From: Candidatus Hydrogenedens sp.
GTDB taxonomy: Bacteria; Hydrogenedentota; Hydrogenedentia; Hydrogenedentales; Hydrogenedentaceae
NCBI GenBank assembly: GCA_035361075.1
Contig: DAOSBX010000012.1
Location: forward strand, 1-64,000
Reading direction: 5' to 3'
DNA: 64,000 nucleotides
The number at the start of each line of letters is the position of its first letter. The stretch's first letter is position 1. Below are positions 33,964 to 42,519 of this stretch, piece by piece. Below the pieces are notes generated by a model. That model searched no databases and was not told where the DNA came from. It saw only the letters and a program-made list of their open reading frames with translations. Position numbers and translations under genes: made by a program.

Positions 33964-35394
33964 CTATTTTGGAAAAGGAATTTTATATTGCTTAATTTTT
34001 CTCCAGAGTGTAGAGCGTGAAATACCCAGAATCTTTGCCGCTTCACTTTGATTATAATTAACTTTCTCAAGTACATGTCGAACATGTCGAGCCTCTACTT
34101 GTGCTAAAGGTAATAAACCATCATTCGTATCTGTAGGTAGAGCAAGAAAACGAGTTTGTTCGGTTCGCACTGTTTCTGGTAAATCGTGTATGTGAATAAT
34201 AGTATCCTCAGCCATAATTACTGCATGAGCAATGATACTTTCCAGCTCTCGAACATTTCCTGGAAAGGGATATTTCCGCAACATAGCAAGGGCATTGTTG
34301 TCAATACCCTGAATGTTTTTCCCAAATCGGTGATTATACCTCGTAATAAAGTGCTGAACTAACGTCGGTAGTGCTTCTAATCGTTCACGTAATGGTGGAA
34401 TTCGTATCTGCACTACATTTAGTCGGTAAAACAAATCCTCACGAAACGTATGTTCTTCAACACTCTTCTGTAAATCTTTATTGGTGGCAGAAAGGATACG
34501 GACATTTACTTTCTGGACCGAATTTGAACCGACAGGACGAATTTCCCCATTTTGCAGGACACGAAGCAATTTTGCCTGTGTCATTAAGGACATATCGCCA
34601 ATTTCATCTAAGAGTATTGTTCCTCCATCTGCTTCTGCAAAAAGACCCCGTTTATCTCGTTCTGCCCCTGTAAAGGCACCTTGAACATGTCCAAACAACT
34701 CACTTTCTAGTAAATTTTCAGGCAAGGCGGCGCAATTGATAGCAATAAAAGGTTTGTCCCGTCTCGGACTGAGACGATGCAAAATCTGTGCGACTACTTC
34801 CTTACCGACACCTGTTTCACCTAAAATCAAAACTGTACTATCTGTCGGGGCAACCTTCCTAATGATTTCAACCACACGATGCATCTGGGGATTATTACCC
34901 GAAAGCTCCTCAAACAAAATCTGTTCAAAACCTGCCTCCTCACGCTGTTCACGTCTCCGCTCTAAAATAGCACGATGCACAAGATTGGCAACATCGCTCG
35001 GGTCACATTTCTTGGGAATATAAAAATAAGCACCCATTCGTATTCCTTCAAGTGCCTGCTCCATTTGCTCCATCTCATAAAGTAAAATCAGCTTAATCGA
35101 TGGAAATTTCTGGCGAAGAAATGAAACAAGATTTATATTCCCTTTGTATTCAATTGCTAAGTCGAGAAGAATAACATCACATACAGTTCTACGCGAACAG
35201 GTTAAAATTTCCTCCGTAGAACGGCACGTAATAATACCATGCCCCAGACTCTCAATAAACTGAGAAACAGCCTTGATATACTTATTATCCGACGCAATTA
35301 TAAAAACAGTCCCCTGTTCACGAGAAGAAATAGGCTCTTCTTGTGAAAAAAATCGTAAATCAACAATCTCTTTCGATAACGTCTTCGTCCGCAT
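33964..35394 (-). CDS. Sigma-54-dependent transcriptional activator (NtrC family) with degenerate receiver
   Basis: 476 residues. The receiver-like domain (about 28-145) keeps the phospho-acceptor position (Asp78 in ILLDLAIE) and the Lys (YIPKK). The N-terminal acidic pocket is replaced by A-S-D (FIIASDN) and the switch Thr by Tyr (LILLYEM). The AAA+ domain is complete: LILGETGVGKE (Walker A), GHVQGAFTGAERDKRG (sigma-54 contact loop), GGTILLDEIGDM (Walker B), LRERLEALPTLVQHF and FPGNVREL. The C-terminal Fis-type HTH is YNQSEAAKILGISRSTLWRKIKQY. Regulon unknown; it is divergent from the MerR-receiver/histidine kinase genes, with no dedicated kinase next to it on its own strand. Confidence 0.93.
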   Translation of the reverse strand: MRTKTLSKEIVDLRFFSQEEPISSREQGTVFIIASDNKYIKAVSQFIESLGHGIITCRSTEEILTCSRRTVCDVILLDLAIEYKGNINLVSFLRQKFPSIKLILLYEMEQMEQALEGIRMGAYFYIPKKCDPSDVANLVHRAILERRREQREEAGFEQILFEELSGNNPQMHRVVEIIRKVAPTDSTVLILGETGVGKEVVAQILHRLSPRRDKPFIAINCAALPENLLESELFGHVQGAFTGAERDKRGLFAEADGGTILLDEIGDMSLMTQAKLLRVLQNGEIRPVGSNSVQKVNVRILSATNKDLQKSVEEHTFREDLFYRLNVVQIRIPPLRERLEALPTLVQHFITRYNHRFGKNIQGIDNNALAMLRKYPFPGNVRELESIIAHAVIMAEDTIIHIHDLPETVRTEQTRFLALPTDTNDGLLPLAQVEARHVRHVLEKVNYNQSEAAKILGISRSTLWRKIKQYKIPFPK

Positions 35395-35839
35395 AAAACT
35401 CTTATTTCATTTTATAAATCTTATTTTATCAAAATAAATGTAGATAACAAATATTTCTACCTATCTCTTCCGTAATACATGGGTTTATTTAAAAACGTAA
35501 AAATTTCTTCTTCAGAGAACCTAAGCATATAAATTGAAAAATATTAAATTTTTCTATTAAACCAAGGAGTAGTCAGGCAAGGGTATCTGTGCTACTACTT
35601 AACAAATTTGTAATGCTTCTATGTCACTATATGCATGGTTCTTGAGGTATTTTAAATAGATACGATTATTGTTCTTTAAAATATGTTAATTTAAAATTTC
35701 AATTTTAATTCAGGCAGTATTTGCTTGAATATAATTTTTTATTCTGTGAATGAATTTATGTTATATAATATAGAAAATAGTTTATAGATAAATATGTCTA
35801 TAAGTGCTGTGGTAAAAAAATTAAAAATGGAGATTTATT
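35395..35839. other. Divergent intergenic region
   Basis: 445 AT-rich bases between the sigma-54 activator and the MerR-receiver gene. A TATAAT (35764-35769) lies about 70 bases before the MerR-receiver start, without a good -35. A degenerate copy of the CTGTGCTACT dyad lies at 35568-35599. No gene or RNA recognised. Confidence 0.45.
35568..35599. repeat. Degenerate CTGTGCTACT dyad (related to 60503-60555)
   Basis: AGTAGT on the left and TATCTGTGCTACTACT on the right form a loose inverted repeat. The right arm matches 12 of 13 bases of the right arm of the hairpin after the MFS gene (TACCTGTGCTACT), pointing to a small dispersed palindromic element. Confidence 0.35.
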
Positions 35840-36457
35840 ATGAGAGGGCGAGTATTTACGACAGGTGAAGTGGCATCAATATGTGGTGTTTCATCAGATA
35901 CTGTTTCACGTTGGTTTGACATGGGACAGATAAAGGGGTATCGTTTAGGACCTGGTGGAGACCGTCGTATTCCTTATGAAAGTTTACGAGCATTTATGAT
36001 TGCCCATGGAATCCCGTTAGAGCGATTGGAGACAAGCGAGACAAAGATTCTGGTGGTTGATGACGACCCATTTTATCTTGACATTATACCGGATGCAATT
36101 GCTAAAAAGGCAGATAAGGATAAAGAGATATTAGTCCTAACCGCATCAACTGGTTTCGATGCAGGAGCCTTGATTGTAGAGCATAATCCTAATTTAGTTA
36201 TTATGGATATTCATCTTTCTGATATTGACGGCAGAAAAGTGTGCGAACGATTAAAAAATCGGCATGAGACAAAATATGCACGTGTCCTGGGTATTTCCGG
36301 ATTGATAGATGAAAGTGAGGTTAATAAACTACGTGATTATGGTTTTGATGATTTTCTGAAAAAGCCTTTTTCTTTGGATGAATTGGTAAAGAAAGTATTT
36401 CATCTGCTTTCTTTACCGCCGACCAGTGTAAGTAGACCTAAATCTACTGGCACTTAA
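35840..36457 (+). CDS. MerR-type helix-turn-helix fused to a response-regulator receiver
   Basis: 205 residues. The N-terminal about 55 residues form a MerR/excisionase-type HTH: VFTTGEVASICGVSSDTVSRWFDMGQIKGYRLGPGGDRRIPYESLRAFM. Residues about 67-195 form a canonical receiver: KILVVDDDPFYLDII (acidic pocket), LVIMDIHLSDIDG (phospho-acceptor Asp), VLGISGL (switch Ser) and FLKKPFS (Lys). This reversed order, DNA-binding first, is seen in several PVC-like and deltaproteobacterial genomes. GGAG lies 8 bases before the ATG. The hybrid kinase gene follows 46 bases later and is the likely phospho-donor. Confidence 0.9.
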   Translation: MRGRVFTTGEVASICGVSSDTVSRWFDMGQIKGYRLGPGGDRRIPYESLRAFMIAHGIPLERLETSETKILVVDDDPFYLDIIPDAIAKKADKDKEILVLTASTGFDAGALIVEHNPNLVIMDIHLSDIDGRKVCERLKNRHETKYARVLGISGLIDESEVNKLRDYGFDDFLKKPFSLDELVKKVFHLLSLPPTSVSRPKSTGT

Positions 36458-36503
36458 ATTAAATAAGTAAAATGAATTAAAATCATTTTTGTGAGACTAT
36501 ATT

Positions 36504-38621
36504 ATGAAACTATCTCCTTATAAGATAGTTGTTATTTATCTTGCCCTTGCGGGGTTGTGGATTGCATTTTCAGACCAGATTCTCTACTGGTTTATTAAAG
36601 ATAGTGAAAATTTAACCATAGCCCAATCCATAAAAGGGTTCGTTTATGTTATTACCACAGGTTTATTACTTTATATCCTCATATCAAGATACACCTATGA
36701 ACTAAGAAAAGCATTTAGAAGAGAGCGACGACGAGAAGAAGAGAAAAATGTTGTTTGGAGGTCATCCCCAGATGGTATTGTAGGAATAACAAAGGACGGG
36801 AAGATTTTTTCCCTAAATGACCAAGCTAACAAGTGGTTAGATGTGTCTCTACCAACAGAGCAAAAGTTCTGGGATTTTTTCGAAAAGCCCTATCGAGAAC
36901 AAATTAAACAGTCAATTGAAGAGATACTTCGTGTTGATAAACCCGAATTCGTATTTTCTATCTATGGTATGCTGCGAAAGGAGAGGAGTCATTACTGGTT
37001 TGAAATAAGACTAAATAAAGGAACGTATGAATTCAATGAATTTGTAGTAGCCACGATGCATGATATTACTGACAAAATAAATCGTGAAAAGGAAGTGGAA
37101 CTTTTAAAAAATGGCTTTGAGCAAATAGGGGTCGGAATTGCCCTTGCATATAAACATGGCGACATCATTTTTGTCAATAATAAGTTGTCGGAATTACTTG
37201 GGAAGGATAAAGACCAGTTAAAAAGCTACTTCGATTGCCTCCGTTTCATTTCGGACGAATCCGAGACTATTATAAATCAAGTTAAGGAGACAATAAATGC
37301 AGGGAAAGCATGGGACAAAATATTTGAAGTTAAACAGGAGGATTACAGCATCGAGTATCTCACTGTTAATGTTTTTCCAATGAGTTATAAAGATGAACAT
37401 TTCATACTTGTTATATTAGAAAACATAACTCAGCAGGTTTTATCAGAAAAAAGACTTTCTCAACAACAACGAATGGAGGCATTAGGCTACCTTGCAAATG
37501 GAGTTGCTCATGATTTTAATAACATTTTAGGGGCTATTCTTGGACATGTAGATTTGATACTGGAAGAATACAGCGATGTTAGAGGCTTATCTAAAGAATT
37601 GGAAATTATTCGCAATGCAGTTTTGCGGGGTAGAGATATGACCAGTCAGATATTATCTGTTTCTCGTGAAAATGGTGGAGAACGAATTCCATTGGATATA
37701 TCACAGATTATCAATGAAGTATTGACCCTGCTAAAACCCAAAATTAGTGCACGTATAAAGATAGAAGTGGATACTACTGAACCACTTCCTAAGGTTCTTG
37801 CTTCCCCAGGTAAAATAAACCAAATTTTATTAAACTTGTGTATTAATGCCTGCCAGGCTATGACACAAGGAGGAATTTTACATATAAGAACGGAGAAAAT
37901 CATTGCTGATGAACCCCTTTTAGCAAAGCATCCGGAACTTGCACCTGGTGAGTATCTTCGAATATTGGTTAGTGATACCGGCATTGGGATTGACCCGGAT
38001 ATAATGGAACATATATTCGAACCCTTCTTCACAACGAAAAGAGGCAACGGTGGTTCAGGGGTAGGTTTATATATTGTGCGAAGTTTAGTTACAAGTTTAG
38101 GTGGTGGCATTTCCGTTTATAGCGACCCCGGAAAAGGAACTCGTTTCTGTGTATATTTGCCCGTGTATACCGAAATGAAAGAAGAGCCAGTCGTTACACT
38201 AATAAGCGAAGAAAAAGTCCCTAAAGGCTCCGAAAATATCCTGTTGGTTGATGACGAACCTATGTTATCAAGAATTATAGGTAGATTACTTACAAAATTA
38301 GGGTATCACGTTCGAATTGTAAATAATCCCATAGTGGCTAAAGAAATGATAGAACAGGGATTGATTGAAAATTTTCAGCTCGCAATCATTGATAATATTA
38401 TGCCTGAAATTTCAGGAGAAGAGATTATTCGTATCTTACATGACAAAGGGATTTCAATCCCCGTAATTTTAACCAGTGGGATGATTACCGATGAGATTGT
38501 TGATAGTGCTAATAAGTTAGGCGTATCCGCAATTCTTGAAAAACCGTGCTCATATTCCGTGTTAGGAAACCTTATTCGTAAAGTTTTAGATGAATATATG
38601 AAAGATATACAAGGAAGATGA
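36504..38621 (+). CDS. Membrane hybrid histidine kinase (PAS-HisKA-HATPase-receiver)
   Basis: 705 residues. Two N-terminal membrane helices (about 8-28 and 45-65) flank a very short external loop, so the input is probably cytoplasmic or membrane-borne. Two PAS-like domains follow (about 80-195: DGIVGITKDGKIFSLNDQANKWLD; and 200-310: FVNNKLSELLGKDKDQL). The HisKA box is ALGYLANGVAHDFNNILGAILGHVDLI, with the phospho-His in AHDFNN. The HATPase part has LLNLCINACQAM, VSDTGIGIDP, FEPFFTTKRGNGGSGVGLYIV and GKGTRFCVYLP. The C-terminal receiver is complete: ILLVDDEPML, LAIIDNIMPEISG, VILTSGM, EKPCS. The SixA phosphatase gene starts 3 bases after the stop, so the three genes form one signalling operon. 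Confidence 0.94.
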   Translation: MKLSPYKIVVIYLALAGLWIAFSDQILYWFIKDSENLTIAQSIKGFVYVITTGLLLYILISRYTYELRKAFRRERRREEEKNVVWRSSPDGIVGITKDGKIFSLNDQANKWLDVSLPTEQKFWDFFEKPYREQIKQSIEEILRVDKPEFVFSIYGMLRKERSHYWFEIRLNKGTYEFNEFVVATMHDITDKINREKEVELLKNGFEQIGVGIALAYKHGDIIFVNNKLSELLGKDKDQLKSYFDCLRFISDESETIINQVKETINAGKAWDKIFEVKQEDYSIEYLTVNVFPMSYKDEHFILVILENITQQVLSEKRLSQQQRMEALGYLANGVAHDFNNILGAILGHVDLILEEYSDVRGLSKELEIIRNAVLRGRDMTSQILSVSRENGGERIPLDISQIINEVLTLLKPKISARIKIEVDTTEPLPKVLASPGKINQILLNLCINACQAMTQGGILHIRTEKIIADEPLLAKHPELAPGEYLRILVSDTGIGIDPDIMEHIFEPFFTTKRGNGGSGVGLYIVRSLVTSLGGGISVYSDPGKGTRFCVYLPVYTEMKEEPVVTLISEEKVPKGSENILLVDDEPMLSRIIGRLLTKLGYHVRIVNNPIVAKEMIEQGLIENFQLAIIDNIMPEISGEEIIRILHDKGISIPVILTSGMITDEIVDSANKLGVSAILEKPCSYSVLGNLIRKVLDEYMKDIQGR

Positions 38622-38624
38622 CGT

Positions 38625-39101
38625 ATGAAAAATCAGTTTATTTTTCTTGTTCAACATGGAGAGGCAGTAGGAAAGGAAATTAATCCTGAACGCCCCTTAT
38701 CAGATAAAGGACGAGAAACCGTTAAAAAAGTTGGACATTTCCTTTATAACTATGGATGTCATGTCGATAGTATCTGGCATAGCCCTAAACTAAGGGCACG
38801 TGAAACAGCTAAAATTTTAGGAGAATGCCTAAAAAAATCGGAGTGTCTCTATGAATTCAAAGAATTAGAACCAGAAAAATCACCAAAGAAGATAATGAAA
38901 TACATTCAAAAAGAAGCAAAGCAAAATATTATGATCGTTGGACATCTACCCCATTTATCTCATCTGACTGGATTATTACTGTGTGGTGATGAGAATAAAG
39001 AAATTATAGCCTTCGAAAAAGGAGGCGTAATATGTATCGAAACAAACAGCGGTAATTTTAATGTTTTAAGATGGATAATAGTACCTACAATGGTGATGTA
39101 A
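38625..39101 (+). CDS. sixA: SixA-type phosphohistidine phosphatase
   Basis: 158 residues, histidine phosphatase superfamily. SixA removes phosphate from phospho-His in HPt domains of hybrid kinases. The active site shows LVQHGEAVGKEINPERPLSDKGRETVKKVG: the usual RHG is QHG, as I believe is common in SixA-like proteins; the nucleophilic His is kept. IWHSPKLRARETAKILGE has the second Arg, and MIVGHLPHLSHLTGLLL has the second catalytic His. There is no signal peptide. Because it starts 3 bases after a hybrid kinase, reversing that phosphorelay is its likely role. Confidence 0.88.
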   Translation: MKNQFIFLVQHGEAVGKEINPERPLSDKGRETVKKVGHFLYNYGCHVDSIWHSPKLRARETAKILGECLKKSECLYEFKELEPEKSPKKIMKYIQKEAKQNIMIVGHLPHLSHLTGLLLCGDENKEIIAFEKGGVICIETNSGNFNVLRWIIVPTMVM

Positions 39102-39227
39102 ATAATTAAACACACTATTTAGTATTATTATAATTTTGATTTGATTTCTGTGTCATTATATATTACAATCATATATCTTTGTTCGTTATATAACTTTAAT
39201 CTTAACAAATCAAGGAAAGGGTCTTGT

Positions 39228-40751
39228 ATGAAAAAAACTGTGTTACTGACGCTATTGGTATTTTTACTTTTAATGATTAATTCCTATGCAGAATTGCAGA
39301 ATGTAGAAGTTGGTGGGTCGATAAGATTAAGGTGGGATTATATCACCAATCACTTCAACACATTTGTAGGTCCTATGCCCCAACCTCAAACAAGATGGTC
39401 TGCTATTTCCGTTATGGGACGCCCTATCGGGAATCTTTTAGGTCCAGGAGTTGTCAGCATTTATGATTGGGACAATAAAGGTGAGGACTTGTCATTCATT
39501 GAACAGAGAACCCGATTACATGTAAATGCAGATTTTACAGACCAAGTACGGGCATTTATTGAGTTGGATTCTTACGACATTTGGGGAGAAGATTTTAGGT
39601 CTGTCAATTATCTAACTGGTGTTGATACACGTCAGAACTCTATTGATGATGTTGAAGTGTATCAGGCATACATTGAGGCAGATGAGATGTGGGGAACGCC
39701 ATTGCGTTTACGTGTTGGACGACAAGAGTTAGCATTTGGCAGTCAATTTTTAGTAGGACCACGTGATTTTGCCTTTTTCTGGACAGGACTCTCTTTTGAT
39801 GCTATTCGGCTTACGTATAAAGCAGATGCCTTCACAATCGATGCCTGGGCATCAAAATTATTTGAATCCATGTCTGATTTCGCAGAGGATGATATTAATT
39901 TTTATGGCGTTTATGCTTCTTGTAATGCAGTTGAAAATGTTACCTTTGACGTATATTGGATGTTGCTTGAAGATGACCTTCCCATCGCTGACGATTTAGT
40001 CCCGACCTTCCTCGGTGGTGGCGAATACGACAAGACTATGCTACACACTGTCGGATTACGTAGCGCAGGGAAATATGAGGCTTTCGATTTTGATGCAGAA
40101 GTGGCTTATCAATTTGGAGAGGCAGATAGTATTGGCAAAATATTCCGAACCCGTGGTAAAGGTGATGATGATGCAGAATTTGATAATTGGGCTGGAAAAT
40201 TGGATGTAGGGTATACCTTTGATTTCTGGCGGAAACCGCGTGTATTTGCCAGTTTCCGTTATTTTGGTGGAGAGGATAATCGAGATATTTCCTTCTGGGA
40301 TTTTATCAATCCATTTTATAAACCGACAGCCAGCGTCAGTTTCAACCGTCTGTTTTCAAACGAAATTGCAAGTGGTGCGGTAGACTTGAATAATGAACTT
40401 ACTAATGCTTGGTGGGTACGGTTAGGCGCAAATGGATATATAACTGACAAAATTCGTGCAATCCTCTGTGCTACTTATTTCGAAGCTGTCGACGAATTCG
40501 AGAGACCCGTTTTTGTTCTTTTCCCATGGTGGACACAAAAGAACGATTCACATCTTGGCACAGAACTTACCCTATTTCTTGAGTATCAATACTCACAAGA
40601 TTTAGTCATAGAGGCAGGCTGGTCACATATGTTTACAGGTGATGGTTCAGCAGAAGGACAATTTGTCCGCTGGAATGGCCTACTTTATAATGGCGGTACT
40701 GATGATGACGGAGCAGATTACATATACACCGGCTGTAAAATTTATTTCTAA
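39228..40751 (+). CDS. Outer-membrane beta-barrel porin (alginate-export-like)
   Basis: 507 residues from ATG 39228 (AAGGAAAGG upstream; the open frame back to 39141 is not plausible protein). Signal peptide MKKTVLLTLLVFLLLMINSYA. The mature chain begins VEVGGSIRLRWDY and alternates short amphipathic strands with Asp-rich turns, for example LSFIEQRTRLHVNADF, LRLRVGRQELAFGSQFLVGPRDFAFFW and the C-terminal YIYTGCKIYF. RVGRQELAFG and the layout match the alginate_exp/AlgE-like porins. It probably admits sugars or other small solutes across the outer membrane. It follows the signalling genes by 126 bases and ends at a strong terminator; a regulatory link is possible but unproven. Confidence 0.82.
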   Translation: MKKTVLLTLLVFLLLMINSYAELQNVEVGGSIRLRWDYITNHFNTFVGPMPQPQTRWSAISVMGRPIGNLLGPGVVSIYDWDNKGEDLSFIEQRTRLHVNADFTDQVRAFIELDSYDIWGEDFRSVNYLTGVDTRQNSIDDVEVYQAYIEADEMWGTPLRLRVGRQELAFGSQFLVGPRDFAFFWTGLSFDAIRLTYKADAFTIDAWASKLFESMSDFAEDDINFYGVYASCNAVENVTFDVYWMLLEDDLPIADDLVPTFLGGGEYDKTMLHTVGLRSAGKYEAFDFDAEVAYQFGEADSIGKIFRTRGKGDDDAEFDNWAGKLDVGYTFDFWRKPRVFASFRYFGGEDNRDISFWDFINPFYKPTASVSFNRLFSNEIASGAVDLNNELTNAWWVRLGANGYITDKIRAILCATYFEAVDEFERPVFVLFPWWTQKNDSHLGTELTLFLEYQYSQDLVIEAGWSHMFTGDGSAEGQFVRWNGLLYNGGTDDDGADYIYTGCKIYF

Positions 40752-40780
40752 AATACGAACTTAATTCAAATATTAATTGA

Positions 40781-40815
40781 GGGAAGATACAATAAATATT
40801 GTATCTTCCCCTTTT
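40781..40815 (+). terminator. Rho-independent terminator of the porin gene
   Basis: Perfect 13-bp stem GGGAAGATACAAT / ATTGTATCTTCCC with loop AAAT, then CTTTT, 30 bases after the stop codon. Confidence 0.93.
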
Positions 40816-40950
40816 ATTTACCCTTCAAAAATGTACAGCCTTATATTGCCTTATTCAAAATTATAGATGGGGATATATTATAGTCAGCATTTCTTAACCA
40901 CTTTATAAATTTCATAAATCGCATTCCAAAATAAAAAAGTGTAAAAAAAA

Positions 40951-41919
40951 TTAATGGTTATGTGCACCGTGATGTGACGCTTCGTGGATAATAATTCCTC
41001 CACTGTTCACTGGGAATAAATTGCCTTTGTTAATTTCAACATCTGGTTGTGGAACATATTTTAAAAAGTCAACATGTCCATCCATATATAGAACATTGCA
41101 CCCACCAGGGACATGGTTAAAATGAGATGCATCGTCACCAGATATTCCATCCCACACTACAGGTATAATAGATTGAGCCATGTTAGCGTTACCTGGATTG
41201 TTAATATCGGTAATTAGAAATCGTTCAATTCCTTCACGTAAACGATATGCTTGTTTTGTACTTCCGAGGATAGAAGGGACAGGAAGTGTCGGGAAAATCC
41301 AATCCTCATCTGCATACTGTTTACATTGTTGTGTCGTATTAGTTGGATTTGTTATTCGCTCTATTAATTCTTCCAAGGCTAATTCAAAGAATTTAAAGTC
41401 TTCATCTAATTGAAACAGTGTCGGATTAACAGCCCAACCGAAATATACATAGGGATGTTCGTATACTTCACAAGGTTCAATTATTCCGTTCTGATGCACA
41501 GAAACACCATTAAGTAGCATATGCCCTTCTGTTAACGCTTCTTCATAAGTAGTTGCTGGGTTTTTTCCTTCATCCCATAACTGCAATGCGGGACCTGCCC
41601 ATGGCGAACTCGGACAGACCAAAACTTGAAAATCATTTAAATACTCTGGATATATCGTCTCCATGTCAATTATTGTGGCAAGACCCAAGGTTGGACTCCC
41701 ATCACAATTAGTAGATTTAATAGGCGGAAAACGTTCTCCCTTTGCTTCATTTGCATACATTTTTAATGCCAGACCTAATTGTTTTAGGTTATTTGCACAT
41801 GATGAGCGTCGTGCTGACTCTCGTGCTCGTGCCAGGGCTGGCAATAATATCGCCGCAAGAATACCGATAATGGCTATAACAACAAGTAATTCTATTAAAG
41901 TAAAACCTTGCTTTTTCAT
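40951..41919 (-). CDS. Prepilin-like protein with H-x(n)-DG C-terminal motif (DUF1559-like)
   Basis: 322 residues. A type IV prepilin/pseudopilin N-terminus is evident: MKKQGFTLIELLVVIAIIGILAAILLPALARARESARRSSCANNLKQLGLALKMYANE, with cleavage expected after Gly5 and methylation of Phe6. The C-terminal segment HFNHVPGGCNVLYMDGHVDFL is the motif typical of the very numerous DUF1559-type proteins of Planctomycetota, Lentisphaerota and Hydrogenedentota. The chain ends His-rich (HEASHHGAHNH). AAGGAG precedes the ATG. Function of these proteins is unknown; inner-membrane or surface filaments are proposed. No pilus machinery is nearby. Confidence 0.9.
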   Translation of the reverse strand: MKKQGFTLIELLVVIAIIGILAAILLPALARARESARRSSCANNLKQLGLALKMYANEAKGERFPPIKSTNCDGSPTLGLATIIDMETIYPEYLNDFQVLVCPSSPWAGPALQLWDEGKNPATTYEEALTEGHMLLNGVSVHQNGIIEPCEVYEHPYVYFGWAVNPTLFQLDEDFKFFELALEELIERITNPTNTTQQCKQYADEDWIFPTLPVPSILGSTKQAYRLREGIERFLITDINNPGNANMAQSIIPVVWDGISGDDASHFNHVPGGCNVLYMDGHVDFLKYVPQPDVEINKGNLFPVNSGGIIIHEASHHGAHNH

Positions 41920-42007
41920 AGGTTAATCTCCTTTCTTAAAATAAATAAAAACCATTAGAAAAATGAAACGTAAATTTTCAAATACTCAATTATCAATCAA
42001 AAGTAGA

Positions 42008-42343
42008 TTAGCTAAAGAAAGGAGGGGCACGGGATGGAAATATTAAAGGATATTCATACGAGAAATGTCTCTTTATCAGGAAATTCCACAATAATTGAAG
42101 GTAGAAAAAGGATATAAAATAATATAGGAAGGAAAAACTTACGATTTGCAATATAAACCAGCAAATGGGGCAAAACTCTTCAGAATGTACCAGCGACCCG
42201 ACGTCTCCATTGTTATAGCAATAATGACAATGAAATAAAAAAGCAGACAAAGCAGAAAAGCAGATCGCAAGAACTACAAACCAGAGTAGTCCCTTGCTAA
42301 TATTATTATCTTTGAGCTGATTTTTCATTTTAATTGTCATCAT
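42008..42343 (-). CDS. Small Cys-containing membrane protein, function unknown
   Basis: About 111 residues if begun at the ATG pair near 42340-42343; an open frame back to a GTG at 42379 overlaps the predicted promoter and operator, so I prefer the shorter form. Two hydrophobic segments (GLLWFVVLAICFSALSAFLF and FILQIVSFSFLYYFISFFYLQLLWNFL) flank a loop with FHCHYCYN and EEFCPICWF, a pair of CxxC motifs. These could bind a metal or form disulfides, as in DUF2946-like proteins. No ribosome site is clear, but a good promoter lies directly upstream. It precedes the prepilin-like gene on the same strand by 88 bases. Confidence 0.5.
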   Translation of the reverse strand: MMTIKMKNQLKDNNISKGLLWFVVLAICFSALSAFLFHCHYCYNNGDVGSLVHSEEFCPICWFILQIVSFSFLYYFISFFYLQLLWNFLIKRHFSYEYPLIFPSRAPPFFS

Positions 42344-42350
42344 CGTTGTT

Positions 42351-42369
42351 CGTATTACAAAGTAATACG
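42351..42369. promoter_or_regulatory. Perfect inverted repeat overlapping predicted transcription start (putative operator)
   Basis: CGTATTAC-AAA-GTAATACG, perfect 8-bp arms. It overlaps a second palindrome TAATACGTATTA (42363-42374), which runs into the minus-strand -10 box. A repressor bound here would block the promoter of the small membrane protein. Confidence 0.5.
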
Positions 42370-42370
42370 T

Positions 42371-42400
42371 ATTATACACCTATTTATAAAAGTATTTCAA
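42371..42400 (-). promoter_or_regulatory. Sigma-70-type promoter of the small membrane protein gene
   Basis: On the minus strand TTGAAA (42395-42400), an 18-base spacer, then a perfect TATAAT (42371-42376). Predicted start is near 42364, inside the inverted repeat. The same box pair and spacing occur before the glycine cleavage operon. Confidence 0.6.
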
Positions 42401-42519
42401 GTATTTTATGTACTATACAGAAATTTCACCTATTTTTTGGAGTTTCATAAATTTAGGAATATGATATAATTGCATGGGATATAGTTTTAGTTCCAAAGGA
42501 ATTAAAAGGAGAAACTTTT

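Noticed and set aside
35711..35727. AGGCAGTATTTGC as a sigma-54 (-24/-12) promoter near the sigma-54 activator
   Set aside because: The GG to GC spacing is 10 rather than 12 bases and the -24 element is poor.
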